Shown here piece after piece: positions 35,601-46,871 of a stretch of DNA of 64,000 nt. The notes under the pieces were generated by a model, which was not told where the DNA came from, made no database searches, and saw nothing but the letters and a program-made list of their open reading frames with translations. Within the stretch, counting starts at the first letter, position 1, and every line of letters begins with the position of its first letter. The translations under genes and the position numbers were made by a program. Source of the DNA: Globodera rostochiensis (lineage: Eukaryota; Nematoda; Chromadorea; Rhabditida; Heteroderidae); the NCBI GenBank assembly GCA_018350325.1, contig JAEVLN010000015.1, positions 1,985,789 through 2,049,788 on the forward strand, written 5' to 3'.

Positions 35601-38600
35601 GTCCCTCGTCTTTCTCTTTCTCCTCCTGCCGGAACAACGCGCAGTTCGCGTCCACCGCCCGTGCGAACACTTCCACATATTCGCGCACGAATTGCGCTGC
35701 TCTCTCCCCACAGCGCTCGCCGATTTCCGGCACGGCGCAGTCGACGAGACGGCGCGCAGATGGACACGCGTCCTGCGGAGCGCCGCGGGAGAACGCCACG
35801 ACGCACTCCTTCAGAAAGAAACGAAGCATTAAACGTTTAATTTTGAATCATTTTTTATAATTTTGGCAGAGCAAAAGCCTAAAATCTGTAAGCGAAGGGT
35901 TGGCGGGTGCCCTCCCCAAATTGAGGACGGACCTTTATGTTCTGTCGTGCAATATTGCGACGGATGCATTGGCGCACCTAAACAAACAAAAAGCTTTTAA
36001 TTTAGGCTAATAGTTTTTGGGATTAATTTGGGGGCCAATGCTTCACCTCCAAATAAAGCGCGTTGCCTTGCGGGCCGCAGGCGAAGTCGAACATTGCGGA
36101 CATTCCTCGAGCCCACAGGGGAAAGCATTGGACGCGTGCGCGACATTCAGAAAAGTTGAGAAAGGCTTGGCAAGCTTGGTCGATTAGCCTGGGCTGCTTG
36201 ATGACGGCCAGCGGATGCTAAAAGAATTGGCCGGCCATTCATCAAAAACAAAAGCGTCTAAATAATTACGGGCTGAAAGGCTGTCAACGGCTGCACACAT
36301 TCCGTGAATTGTTGGTGCTGTCGGTCGTCGCATTGGGACGGCGTTGGCACCGCCGCTGCGTCCGTCGACGGCAACGGACGTGCCTGAGGTGCCGTGGACG
36401 GCGGAGGCGGCGAAGGGGGAGACGGCACGGAAACGCGGCCCGGGATGACGCGACGGGAGAGAAGGGCGTCCAATTGGGGCGGTTCTTCTACGGGACAGCC
36501 CTCCTCGAGGCCCAGAGACTCCAACTGAGGGGGACGAACAGAACGATGGTAAGAGGGAAAGACCCCCCCCCCCCCCCCCGGGGGTAGAATTCGTCTTACC
36601 GTCCGTAACATTTCTGCCAAATGATTCTCCAAATCCACCAAAACTTCTCCGTCCTTGGCACAGCGTTCGCGCATTGTTTGTTGCCCGCAACGGAATGCGG
36701 CACGGAGCGAATAAAACGCTTTGCAAAGGTGCGCTTGTCCGTGCACTCCCTGGAGCATTGCGCTGCAGAATTGGGCAAAGAGTCAATCCCAAAATGTTGC
36801 CCCCTCACCCAACGGCTCGGCCGACCGCCTCCATGGGCATGTGACACTGCGCGAGTGGGGCGTTCAGACAGGCGGAGGACCGGCCCTGGAGGAAACGGCG
36901 CGCGCGGGCCGAGCACAGCGGGGCGAGGCCGATTCTGTGGGGGAGGCCGCGAATTTGGGAGGGAGAGAATAATGCCTTTGGGGGAGTCTTTTGGGGGGGG
37001 GGAAGCATTGGCACTTTGGGTAGGGGAGATGCCATCGACATTAAAAGCTTTTTTGGTTGGCTTTAAACCACTGATTGTTTCGGCGGGCCCTTTCTAATCA
37101 AAGTGAGTGCCTGGCCAATGCATTCAGCGGCGAGTTCAGAGAGCAGCGACTGCTTCTGCCGCCTTTTTCTGCGCGAATAAACACTTTCTCGTCCAGGCAA
37201 CGTTCGTAGTGGGCGAACACTTCGCAGATGGGCGCCTGTACTTGTTGAATTTGATGGATTTTTTTGAAATAAATTTATTGCCAGGGAAGCTTTGTCCGCA
37301 AAAAGCATTTGCAGGGACGGAAGTCGCTGGAGGCGTCCGTTCAGCTCCGCTAACTCCACCAGACAGACGAGCGACGACTCCTCCTGAATAATTGGGCATT
37401 CGTTGGATGGCACTTTTGGAAAAGAGTTTTGCTTTGACGCGCACTTTTTAATGCCGGAAAGTTTGGAAGAAGCTATTCGACTCGGTTCTTCAGACTTAGG
37501 GAGTTTTAATGCTTTCGATTGGGTTTTGGTTTTTAGCTTCAAAGTGCGTGCCAACCGACAGCCCATTCGGAGAATCGCCGGGGGGGGGGGGACCTGCTCT
37601 GAAGAGCATTTCGGGTTCAGGGGGCTCAGCGGAAATTCGTCCGGCACCTCCGCCTCGGCCACAGGCACTGAGGTCTCTCTCTGTTGGGCGAAGCATTGGC
37701 GCGAGATGGCCTCGTCGTTGAGCTGTTCCTACGGCGTTTGACAAATGTTTTGGAGGGGCCTTATCCCTTCCAAATGAGCAACAACAATTCAACAAAAGTT
37801 TTCCCGTTAAGAAAAGCCTTAAAATTGCCTTGCCCAACCTGAATGGCCACGACCGCTTCTTGCACTTCCACCGGACAAAGTTCATTCAGCGCGCCCACGG
37901 CACAATCGACGGTCTTTCCGAAAGCGTCGATCACTGCGCACGTCGACGAAGAAGCATTGGCATGGATTTGCTGAATTTGGACAGTTCAACAACGCTTTAG
38001 GGCCATTATGCTCCTCTCATCCCCCCCCAACCAAAGCTATTTATTCAATCATCGGATAGCAATCACATCACACCCCGTCCTTTGAATATGTTTCCCTAAT
38101 CATTTCCCTTAAAGCCCCCCCCCCGGCGTCCCTTTCTTTCTGACCCTTCCGCCGGTGCATTTGCTCCCCTCTCTTCGTGCCAACTCCTCCAAACAGAGTC
38201 CATTCGCATTGAACACATCCGCCCGATCACAGACCTGAGCATTAAAGTAATTGTTATTTAATGGCAATGGAAATGCCTTTCTCTCCTCCCCCCCCCCCCC
38301 CCACCTTTGTCCAAATCGCCGTCTCCCCATCCGCCCGCTCGTTTCGCTGATGCCCAATTGCGCACATTTGTTCCGTGCGAGCCAACGACGAGAGTGCGTC
38401 CCACAAGAAGTCGGCGTCCTCCGCTTGGACTTGCTGTTGATGCTCGAATTTCGGGGAGACTGATTGATTTGATGACGTCGACGGGATGGCGGAGAAGTCC
38501 AAGGACGGGCTGAACGACGGGGATGGAGATGGTGGAGCAGTTGTTGTTGTTGTTGTTGTTGATGGAAGGGTCCCTTTGTCCGTCAGCATCGCCGTCGTTG

Positions 38601-39675
38601 AGTCGTTGCGGCCATCCAAATTTGGGGAACATTTCAGTTCTTCCATCCAATGTTCAGCCTCCGATCGCAATGGCCCCATCTATACACAAATTATGAAATA
38701 ATTTGTAAGCTTTGTCCAATTTGAAACCATTTCAAGAGCTGATTCGCTGCATTGCGATTTGGAGGAAGCCGCCTCCAGGCATTCCACACTGCGAAGTGAG
38801 TGGTGAAGGAATCGACAGTGCGGTGACAAGAAGATGGAGCTGGACCTGCGTTTTTGAAGAGTTGACCATGAACTTCGAGCCTGATCGGTACCAATTACCG
38901 ATTTGGACCCTCAAACTTTCTCAGTTCTACCCACGAAGGTTCGGGGGGTTCAACCCAATTTTGTTCCTCACCGCTCTTTGGCACAGCCCGAAGGAATCGT
39001 CCCCAAACATTTGGAATGGTCTCGCAGCGTTGGCTCGAGCAGTTCACAAAGGAACAGCTGGAGACGTGTCCACGGAAAAAGCGTGCCGGGCACTGACTTA
39101 GGCGGACATTCGGCGCAGACGGTCAGCAGGGGGCAGGCTCGAGATAGGAGAGACCGGCTGAGGTCGGGATTTAGAAAGGTTACCGATTGATTTGGTCGTT
39201 ATTGGCACCATTTTGGATGTCCAAACATCGACGATGATCGATTGTCGTCACTGTCCAGCATGTCGACCAATTGTCCAACCCACGCCTCCAAAGGGCCCGA
39301 GCAGTTTTGACAGGAGGAGGGGGCGGATATTGGAGACAGTGGGGGCGAGAAGAAAGTCGAAGAGATGGCCAGCTCCCCGGAGGGTTCATTCGGAGATGCT
39401 GATGAGCCATTTTGGGGCTGTGTTGCGCGGACAAGCATCGAGAACGGGTCGTCTCGACCTCCGCCCGAGTCGAACTCGTCGGCCCCATCCTCACAATCCT
39501 TCTCCCCGTCCCCAACCCAATCCAAGGGAATACAAGAACCCTCGCGGGGACACACAAAAGTGTCGGGAGAATTGCAATCGGAGGAGACGGATGAATCGTT
39601 TTTATGGAGTGAAGCGGAAGACGAAAGGGCCGAAAGGACGAGAAGGAAAAGGACGCGGCGGGGAGGGGAGGGCAT
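32699..39675 (-). CDS. Large secreted/surface cysteine-rich protein with LDLa module and Thr-rich stalk
   Basis: Not matched to a named gene. The start at 39675 gives a signal peptide (RVLFLLVLSALSSSASL), then one LDL-receptor class A-like module (CNSPDTFVCPREGSCIPLD to DGADEFD, about 39480-39580). Minus-strand exons between 38890 and 33400 carry a repeated small module with C-x(2,3)-F-x(5,7)-C spacing: CEVFAHYERCLDEKVF (about 37200), CKAFYSLRAAFRC (about 36700), CQAFLNFSECRARVQC (about 36150), CVVAFSRGAPQDACPSARRL (about 35780), and others. Ser/Thr/Pro-rich linkers lie at 38480-38600 and about 36370-36560. Near the 3' end a TTTTTATTTT stalk (about 32950-33030) leads, through a 52-bp intron in correct phase, to a last exon with hydrophobic FAAAFISILSTFLSLC and stop at 32699. 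This is a membrane or GPI-type anchor. A DUF19-like fold is only a guess, and many joins are uncertain. Confidence 0.65.
32958..33028. repeat. GTCGTTGTGGTGGTGGCG-type minisatellite coding for a Thr-rich stalk
   Basis: About four imperfect copies of an 18-base unit lie head to tail. On the minus strand they encode runs of Thr with Ala, in the surface-protein gene. Thr-rich stalks are usually O-glycosylated spacers. Copy number is likely to vary between individuals. Confidence 0.7.
38541..38561. repeat. (GTT)n microsatellite coding for poly-Thr
   Basis: Seven TTG/GTT units give a run of seven Thr on the minus strand, inside the Ser/Thr/Pro-rich linker of the surface-protein gene (LPSTTTTTTTAPPSPSPS). 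Confidence 0.75.
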
Positions 39676-41249
39676 TTTGAGGGCACTCCGCTTAAATTGA
39701 AGGAAACCGTTAAAAATTGAGAGAAGAAGCGATCGAAGAAAAGACGGCTTTCAAGCAGGATGAGGAGGAGATCGGATGAAGAAGGGGGGGGGGGAAGAAT
39801 TGGACGGAATTGGGAGAGGGGGGGGGGGGGGGGGAGGTCGACACAACGAACGGGACGGACGGACGGCGGGGAGAGCAGAGACGATGGATGGATGGAGGAT
39901 TGACGTATGGTCGTTTTACACAATTCCTCCGCAGATCCAATCCCCCCCCCCCTTTCCCCCATTCTCCGCGTGCTTCCGTGTTTCTCCCTCCAGCCCATCC
40001 CTCCCAATGCTCTCCATGAAAGAGAGAAAGGAGCGAAACAGGCACAGAAAATGGGGGCAATTCTGCCACCGGTTGAGGGGGGGGGGGGGGAAGAGACAGT
40101 CGCAAAGAACGGGCGGATGCAAAAGGGGGGGGGGGGAATTGTTCAACTTCTTCTTCACATCCCCCCAATCGGCGGAGAGTCGGCGGATGGGACTGGAGGC
40201 GATGATAGTGGCTGTGTTGTTGGTTGGTTGGTTGGTTATTGATACCTCTGCCCGGCGAAACCGGTGGTTGATGGGAGATGACCAGCACAGACCATCCGTT
40301 CTCGCCATGAATTGGGATGGCGCAACTCTCGACGACGAGAATGGGCGAGAGAGGATGAGACGAGCGAAATGAGAGGGGCTGAGAAACGGCGGGCCGATGG
40401 ATCAAATCGATCAGTCAAATGCGCTAATGTTGTTGCAGATGAAGTTCAACCACCGCAGTCGAGAATCTGGGTCATTATCACTTATGGTCACAACTTATCG
40501 AATCGGTGTAACTTTGGAAGGAAGGCTAAGGGAAGTGTACAGTTTGTGGGACGGGGGGGGCTGATCGGATTAAAGTATTTGCAAGTGATGACAGTCATTT
40601 TGCACCGTGACACAATTATGGAAAGATTTGGCTGAAATTGCAACCTTTGAACAAAAAATTAGCGATTTAATGGCAATTTTATGGACAATTTGCCGTTTTT
40701 GGAGCGAGGGCCATTTTGCTCTGGATAACTTTTTTTTCCTCTGGCAGATCCTTCTCAAGCTCTTGAGAACAAAATAACGTATCGTTTTTCGGTATCATGG
40801 TTAATGAATGCGGACCAGGATTTTTTGGAAAAATTAATTTTCCAAACTTTTTTCAAATCAAATTTTTCAAAATTCTCCAAACTCGACCAAATTTTGGTAG
40901 AGGTAAGAAGGGAGCACTAGAAGCATGTCTGCAAAATTTGGTCACGAAATATAGGCGTTAGCCTTTGTTACAAGGTCTCGAATCCCGAAAAAAAAATTCA
41001 ATGGTGGGGGATATAGTGTCTGACCATACACTGTCTGCCATAGGTCAATATTTTGGCGTGATGATTTACGCAAATGAATTAAAACTGCTTTTTGAAAATT
41101 CTTTAACAAAAATGCAAAATATGGGAAAACACACCTCCTAAAAATCGACTTTTTCCCCCAACTGCCCCTTCCGAAAAACGCGCAAAAAATAGCTAAAAAA
41201 AAAGCTCCCACATTTTACATTTTCTCTTGTGGTTTTTTGCCGAATTCAC
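39676..41249. other. Low-complexity intergenic region with poly-G/poly-C runs and a (TTGG)n tract
   Basis: About 1.6 kb without a supported gene. It holds several G-runs of ten or more bases (near 39785, 39817-39834, 40078 and 40126) and a C-run (near 39943). Long open frames on both strands here are produced by these runs and have no family character. A TTGG tetranucleotide repeat lies near 40215-40236. From about 41085 to 41190 the sequence resembles the inside of the CAGG-ended MITE family. Confidence 0.6.
41085..41190. repeat. MITE interior fragment upstream of the synaptojanin remnant
   Basis: The stretch with AACAAAAATGCAAAATATGG followed by CACACCTCCTAAAAA, a C-rich CCAACTGCCCC and TTCCGAAAAA parallels 12172-12235 of the nested MITE, without either terminus. 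It is a decayed or truncated copy. Confidence 0.5.
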
Positions 41250-42154
41250 AGAAGGGCCCCTGCATTTTGCGCCAACCTACAAGTACGACACGTTCAGCGA
41301 CGACTACGACACTTCGGACAAATGCAGGTTTAGAAAACGTCCTTAAAAAAATGTTTTGAATATAAAAGTTAAATTATTTATTATTTTCTACTTAAGTTAC
41401 GGACGTTCCGAGCTGAAAACATCCGATCATCGGCCGGTGTTTGCAATTTTCCAGTTGAACACGCTCAAGTTCGAATTGCAAAAGGCCGAACCGTTGCTGA
41501 AGGACGCAATTATGTGAGTGAATATTTTCACAATCACTGCAATATTTTGTCTGTTTTCTCTCAGTTCGTTGGGCCCCCCAAATTCGACCATCGTTTGCGC
41601 GGTGTCCGGTTACCCGACATCTTTTCCTCAACGCCTTTGCAACGCGATCTTCTCCAAAATCTACGAGTTGGGCATCACAATTCTGGTCTCAAAGTGCGTA
41701 AATTTTTCATTGAAAAGTCTCAAAGTTTGTCCCCTTCCCTCCTCGTGTTAGACTGGAAGGGCGTTTTCTGCACGTTCAGCTGGGGAGCGGCATGGACGCG
41801 CTGATGGCGTTGAGTATGGACGGTGTCGTGCTGGGCGAGGACCTTCGGTTGGAAGTGTCTTTAGGCTTCGCTGGCTGTTGGCCCGATTCGCTGGTGGCCG
41901 ATTTGGAGCAGTGCCTTAGTCTGGTCCGTGCCGAGGTCGCGCAGACTTCGACAGAAGAAGATTCTTTGGGATGGGCAGCACTCAATCTCAACGTGGCCGA
42001 AGGTTTTTTGCAATAAATACGAATGCATTTTAAAATGGGTTGTTTGGTTGGTTCAGATTCGGATGAGGAAGGTGATGAACTGCTTGGTAATGGGCAAACG
42101 AATGTTTTGGACGATTTTTCGCTTATTGATTTTTCCGATGTGACACCAAAATGA
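41250..42154 (+). pseudogene. Synaptojanin C-terminal fragment (inositol 5-phosphatase end plus RRM-like domain)
   Basis: The first coding block (about 41252-41330) is [26 protein letters not shown], the characteristic end of the 5-phosphatase domain of synaptojanins. In intact proteins SDKCR is followed by PAWTDRVLW, but here only a 67-bp AT-rich gap follows and the next block is YGRSELKTSDHRPVFAIFQ (41398-41512). Downstream is the synaptojanin RRM-like segment (GPPNSTIVCAVSGYP, LEGRFLHVQLGSGMDALMAL) and an acidic tail to 42154. The Sac1 domain, most of the phosphatase and the PAWTDR catalytic strand are absent from the window. It looks like a truncated duplicate; a short expressed gene cannot be excluded, because no stop or frameshift breaks what remains. 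Confidence 0.8.
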
Positions 42155-42841
42155 ACTCTGCCAATCAGCAAATCCTGTGACCTGTCTCTTGTCTCTAACG
42201 TCTTTGTAAGAATCATTCATTTTATGCCTTTGTGGCCATATTTGCGCTAGCTTTCCACGCATTCCTTTTCTGAAGATTTCACGACTTAACACCCAAAAAT
42301 CGTTCCCCCCGACGAACCCAAAGTCCGGTTTTGTTCATAAAAGCATTAATAAAGAAACGATTGTTGAATTAAATAAATATTGGAGCTATTCAAGAAACGA
42401 TGACAAAACACGGTTTTGAGGCAAGAACTAACTGATTTTGTGGTACCGGTTCAAAGAGTCCGAATTATTTTGGCGCCGACAAATCATACTAAGTCAAGAA
42501 TTTAAGTAAACGTCGCTTCATTCGTTATATTTCTGGCTACGGGTCCCACTCACCTCATCCATACCCAACCTATCCAGTACAGTTTGAAGTTTTATAACTC
42601 TCCACTACCGGCCCTTTCGTCGTTATTTCCCCACTTTCGAACCGTTTGTAGTCGTAACGCTATTTTGTCTGTTTTATAGATCTGTAGAGCGGTTGAACCG
42701 TTCGTAATTCTTTAAAAAGAAATACAATTCAAACGTAATTATTTTTATAAATGGCATTCGAAAGAGTTAATTATAGCATGCCGTATATGTTGTATGTATC
42801 ATTTATAAAAATTAGTTTGTTTTAAATTATGCTATACTAAG
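42155..42841. other. AT-rich intergenic spacer
   Basis: About 690 bp with no supported coding block. CTGGCTACGGGTCCC near 42534-42548 matches the end of the CAGG-ended MITE family as a lone terminus. No second end is nearby. Confidence 0.45.
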
Positions 42842-45800
42842 ATGCAACAAAGGATTCAACAGAATCATCACGCGAATGTGACACCACTGATTCCTTCTTC
42901 TGGCACTTACGTCAATGCAGCGTTTGAGCTCAATTTAAAAGAAATTCCGCCCCAAACAGACGAAAGTAGCGCAAACGCATGGCAAAACGACGAATCACTT
43001 GTCTACGCAAATTTGTCAGAGATAACGCGACGGAAGGTTGGTCGAGTACCGGATTAAAAGCAGGCGGAATTCTAACGCGATTTGACTTTTCCTAAGGTTC
43101 CCGTAAGACGGTTTAGGCTTAGTCATTTAGGAGCTCGAAGAGATCGATCGTCAGCCAATTCCGCCTTATCCTGACGCCTCTTCTCATCCTATGCAAGTTT
43201 TTCGTCGATAACTTATTGAACATTTTGATTCAGACGGATTGGCGGCAATGGGTGGCGCGAATACAGAACTTTGGGGGGAAGGTGAATTCTGAAATCTGTC
43301 AACTTTAAGCGAACGTTTTAGGACATATTACTTCCACCCGATACAGGGCATTTGCCAATGGAAGGTCGGCTACTTCTTCGCCTTATAGAGATAATGCCCG
43401 AATTTAAGCCGCCACGAAGTACAACCAGTTACAAATTTGGGAGCGACAGACTGAATGTGAGCGAAGCTCAGAATGATTGTGTGGCATCAACTTCCGCTGA
43501 CATGGCGTCGACTGCGTTTTTCACCGAAATTTTGTTACAACGAGAAATGACCAATGACAAGGAAAGCACACTGGCGGAGTCTGAAATAATTGCGAATGAT
43601 CCGCGTAGGACGGCAGATAAGGTTTGAGCTAATTTGCTTTTTTAAATGGAAGTAATTAAAAATATCTAATGCGATAAATTTATTTGCATTGATATATTCA
43701 ATTCTGGTTATCAGGTTAATATTTCTGTTTTAATGCTAAAATGAAATGGAATTGACTTTTTAACATTAGGCATTTGAATTAAAAATTGGCGGTGCCCGAT
43801 TCGTTCTTCTGACCTCGAAAAGGGCAACTTTACTTCAGTTTATGTCATTCAGAGCATAATGTCGCACAGTCTTGACAGCGGGATCAACCACAACAACCAC
43901 TGTGGCAATAGCAGCACCGTTCCTCTGACTCGGGAACATCAGCAGCAATCGATGGCACGACAGCTTCCACCGGACACAGACGGGGCGCATTATGACACGC
44001 CGGCGAACATTGCGGCGGCGCAACAGCATCGAGAGCGAGCGATTCGTCATGGCCTTTTGGAGAAGTGCAAGTTGGCAGACAACGGCGTTCGACTGAAGCG
44101 ACGGGATTGGGCCAATTCATACGCTTATCTGTTCGTCGGCCACCTTCTCTTTTACAAGGACCAAAAGTCGGCGGAGGTTTTTTTGCATAATTTTTATTTC
44201 GTCTACAATTCTGAACACATTTCAGAGAACCGGCAAACATTACCCTCCTCCAACCGGTATGTCGACGCAAGTGATTTGTTTAGTTTCGACTGTTTTAGAT
44301 GTTTGTGATCTTCGGAATGCTTCCGTTTGCTACACAGACAACGAGAAGCAAAAGGACAAAAGGAGAAAGCACGTCATTTCGGTGCGTAATGAGGCGCTAT
44401 AATTCACGATCGATCGAAAATTTGTTGGGCCTGATTTAGCTCATTCTTCTCACCAAAACCGAATATCTTTTTTGCTGTACCGGCGAAGAGATCGGTGCAT
44501 GGTTTCAGGCGATGCGTCAGGCGATTACTTCGACCGTTAGCCCTTCTTTATTTCTTTCATCTTCCAATAATTACTATTTTTAGCCCATCCACAATTTCCC
44601 TGCCAGCACAATAATCAGCGATTATTGCGGAAGTTTGTCACGTGCTTCGCTCCGCAACAAACGCGATTCGGGCCCATTCGCTTCCAAGACCAATTTCCAC
44701 AATTCGATCAAATTCCGTCTCAAATCCGCCTCGACAAGCAAAGGCATTACTGAGTAATGCACTCGCTCCCTTAAAATGTTACTTTGCTAGCACTGTCTGA
44801 AGACCGGATGTCTGTCGTTGAGGGAAACACTGTGGAAAGTACTCCTCCGACAAAGGAATCGATCATTGAAAAACTGCTCCGTTTCTTCCGCTCTCGTCCC
44901 TCCATGGAGTCCTTACGGGAACGGGGCATTTATAAACGTAAATATTTTATTAAACATTACCTACAGAATAGCTAATTGATATTTATGCGACTTGACTTCT
45001 TAAAAAATACTGATTTAGCAGAGCCAGTTTTTGGCAGTACTCTCACGGAAATTTGCGCTCGAGAGAAGACATTTGTGCCCAAATTCGTCTCCGAAGTGAC
45101 TCGACTGATTGAAGAGAAAGGGCTAGAATGCGATGGGCTTTATCGCGTCAACGGCAATTTGTCGGCGGTACAAAAAATTCGTTGTCAGATTGATCAGGGT
45201 AAATAATGTTTGAATTTTGGAGTAAGATTTATTTTAAACAAAAATTACATAAAGTAATTTTCAGATTCTTATGAAGCTATGCAACATGAAGAGGATATAC
45301 ATGTGCTCACAGGGGCTCTCAAACTGTTTCTCCGTGAACTGTCGGAACCGACTTTTCCTGTCCCAATGCATAAGGATTTTATGTCTGCAATGAGTAAGTA
45401 TCGGTGCCCCAGTTTTGCTAATTCTCTTGCTCGAATAGAAAAATGTTTTAGCGTTTAGAAAATTTTGCAAATTCTTTCCTTTACCATAACAGGGGAGACG
45501 GGCATAAAGAGGCTGCGGTTAATCGACGATTTGCTTATTCGTCTGCCACCAATTAATCGAGAAACTCTCAGCGTGCTAATCCAACACCTGAACATGTTGG
45601 TGTTCTCTTTTCTTTTTTTTTTTTTAATATTTCCGTTTAAGAGTCGCAACAAACTCGGGCAAAAATCGAATGCAAATTCACAATTTGGCCATAATCTTCG
45701 GCCCGTCCCTGTTTTGCTCTGATGAGAGACCGAACCATCAGCGGAAGTTCAGTCAAGACAAAGGGAAAGGGGGCGGAAGGCGCAAGTCGTCGGACAAGCG

Positions 45801-45994
45801 GCAGCAACAAGAAGAACAAGTCCAGTCAGAGCCGACCCAAAATTTGGCCTATCGAATGATTGTGTACGGACAAATTGTCGAGTTCATTCTCAACGAGACG
45901 GATCGGTAACGTTTAAGGGTTTTTTAGAGGGGACAAATATTGGTTATAAACGTACTTTCCTTTTAGACTTGCAATCTTCAGGCCCTCTCTGTAG
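42842..45994 (+). CDS. PH-RhoGAP protein of the ARHGAP12/15/27 type
   Basis: GTPase-activating protein for Rho-family GTPases. The start at 42842 opens a Gln/Asn-rich N-terminus; the linker exons (about 43100-44040) are Ser/Pro-rich. The PH domain is spread over about 44060-44540: LLEKCKLADNGVRLKRRDW, YLFVGHLLFYKDQKSAE, HVISLILLTKTEYLF and AWFQAMRQAITST. The RhoGAP domain (about 45020-45910) contains VFGSTLTEIC, the arginine-finger loop CDGLYRVNGNLSAVQKI, EDIHVLTGALKLFLRELSEP, LLIRLPPINRETL and MQIHNLAIIFGPSLF. The last exon ends DRLAIFRPSL at 45994. No SH3 or WW domain is visible, unlike the longest human relatives. The C. elegans counterpart is probably tag-325 (from memory). Confidence 0.88.
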
Positions 45995-46871
45995 TTGCTG
46001 CTGCCGCGGACTGAAAGTGCCAACAAAAAAGTTGTATCTATCATTTGGTTGCTGTCACACGCATTACAATGTGATACAGTAGTTCCTTTGTATTGTAATA
46101 TTATTTCGTTCTTTCTACCTTCACATCTCATTTACTCTTCCTATTTGTTCGATTTGTCTGTTTTATCGGACTAAATCGCCCGGCTCAACGAATTGCAGAT
46201 AATTTGATATGATGAATTGTTTGCTTCTTTATCGTTCGTCAACCTATTTATCTCTCCACCATTATTCCTACAGGCCAAAAAGCACCGAATGTTATGTATC
46301 TCCATGTACTATTATTGTCTTGTATTTTTTTTATGGTCAACAAATTTTTAAATAAAAATAAATTCTTGGACTTCGTGTACGGCACGCGTTTAATAGCCTT
46401 TTATTGTCGCTAATTTAAAATCAAAGATTTTCGTGAGTATGAGAAGGGTTCTTTTTTCCAGTAACATTAATGGAGGAGTTTTTAACCTTCGGGCGAACGA
46501 TTGCGGACCCATGGAGGAGGGTTGGGTGCCTGTCGGAGCCGATTCTTCTTGTCGTGGAGTTTTGTCAGGTCCAAGGGCCGAGGTAGGCCACAAAAAAAAG
46601 CAGTTTTTCGTTTGGAATTCAAGGCGTTTACATAAAAATAACGTGTGGGAAATAATGGAACGGGGGGGGTGGGAGGGCGACATGCTGGGAGGTGTTGAAT
46701 CATTTGTTTCTGGACATATTTTGACTACAAATCCTTTGACACGCCTTCGAACAGACCACTCTACTGGTTTCCGGAGGAATGCACTGTCAACGCTCATTTG
46801 CTTGAAGAAATCGCCGGTTGCTAATGCTCATTCTCGCATAAAGTTTGATCAAAAATCTCTCAGTGTGGCTG
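45995..46871. other. Intergenic stretch, no confident gene
   Basis: About 880 bp. Open frames overlap on both strands between 46390 and 46800, including a minus-strand block with LTKLHDKKNRLRQAPNPPPW near 46500-46590. Neither strand gives a recognisable domain or a clean set of splice sites. Upstream exons of the following gene could also lie here. Confidence 0.4.

Noticed and set aside
36184..36792. Minus-strand frame of about 200 codons in a different frame from the Cys modules
   Set aside because: It overlaps the frame carrying CKAFYSLRAAFRC and the Pro/Ser linker of the same gene and has no independent features.
40215..40236. TTGG tetranucleotide tract as a telomere-like or functional repeat
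   Set aside because: The unit differs from the nematode telomere repeat TTAGGC and the tract is short; an ordinary microsatellite.
39180..40405. Long open frames on both strands (up to about 275 codons) across the G/C-run region
   Set aside because: They overlap each other and the signal-peptide exon, are driven by homopolymer Pro/Gly/Ser codons, and show no domain. Only the frame at 39199-39675 (signal peptide plus LDLa) is credible.
46390..46797. Minus-strand frame with KKNRLRQAPNPPPW, loosely like a small ribosomal protein
   Set aside because: Only a short similarity to the RPL39 type, no matching flanking exons and an overlapping plus-strand frame; not enough to call a gene.
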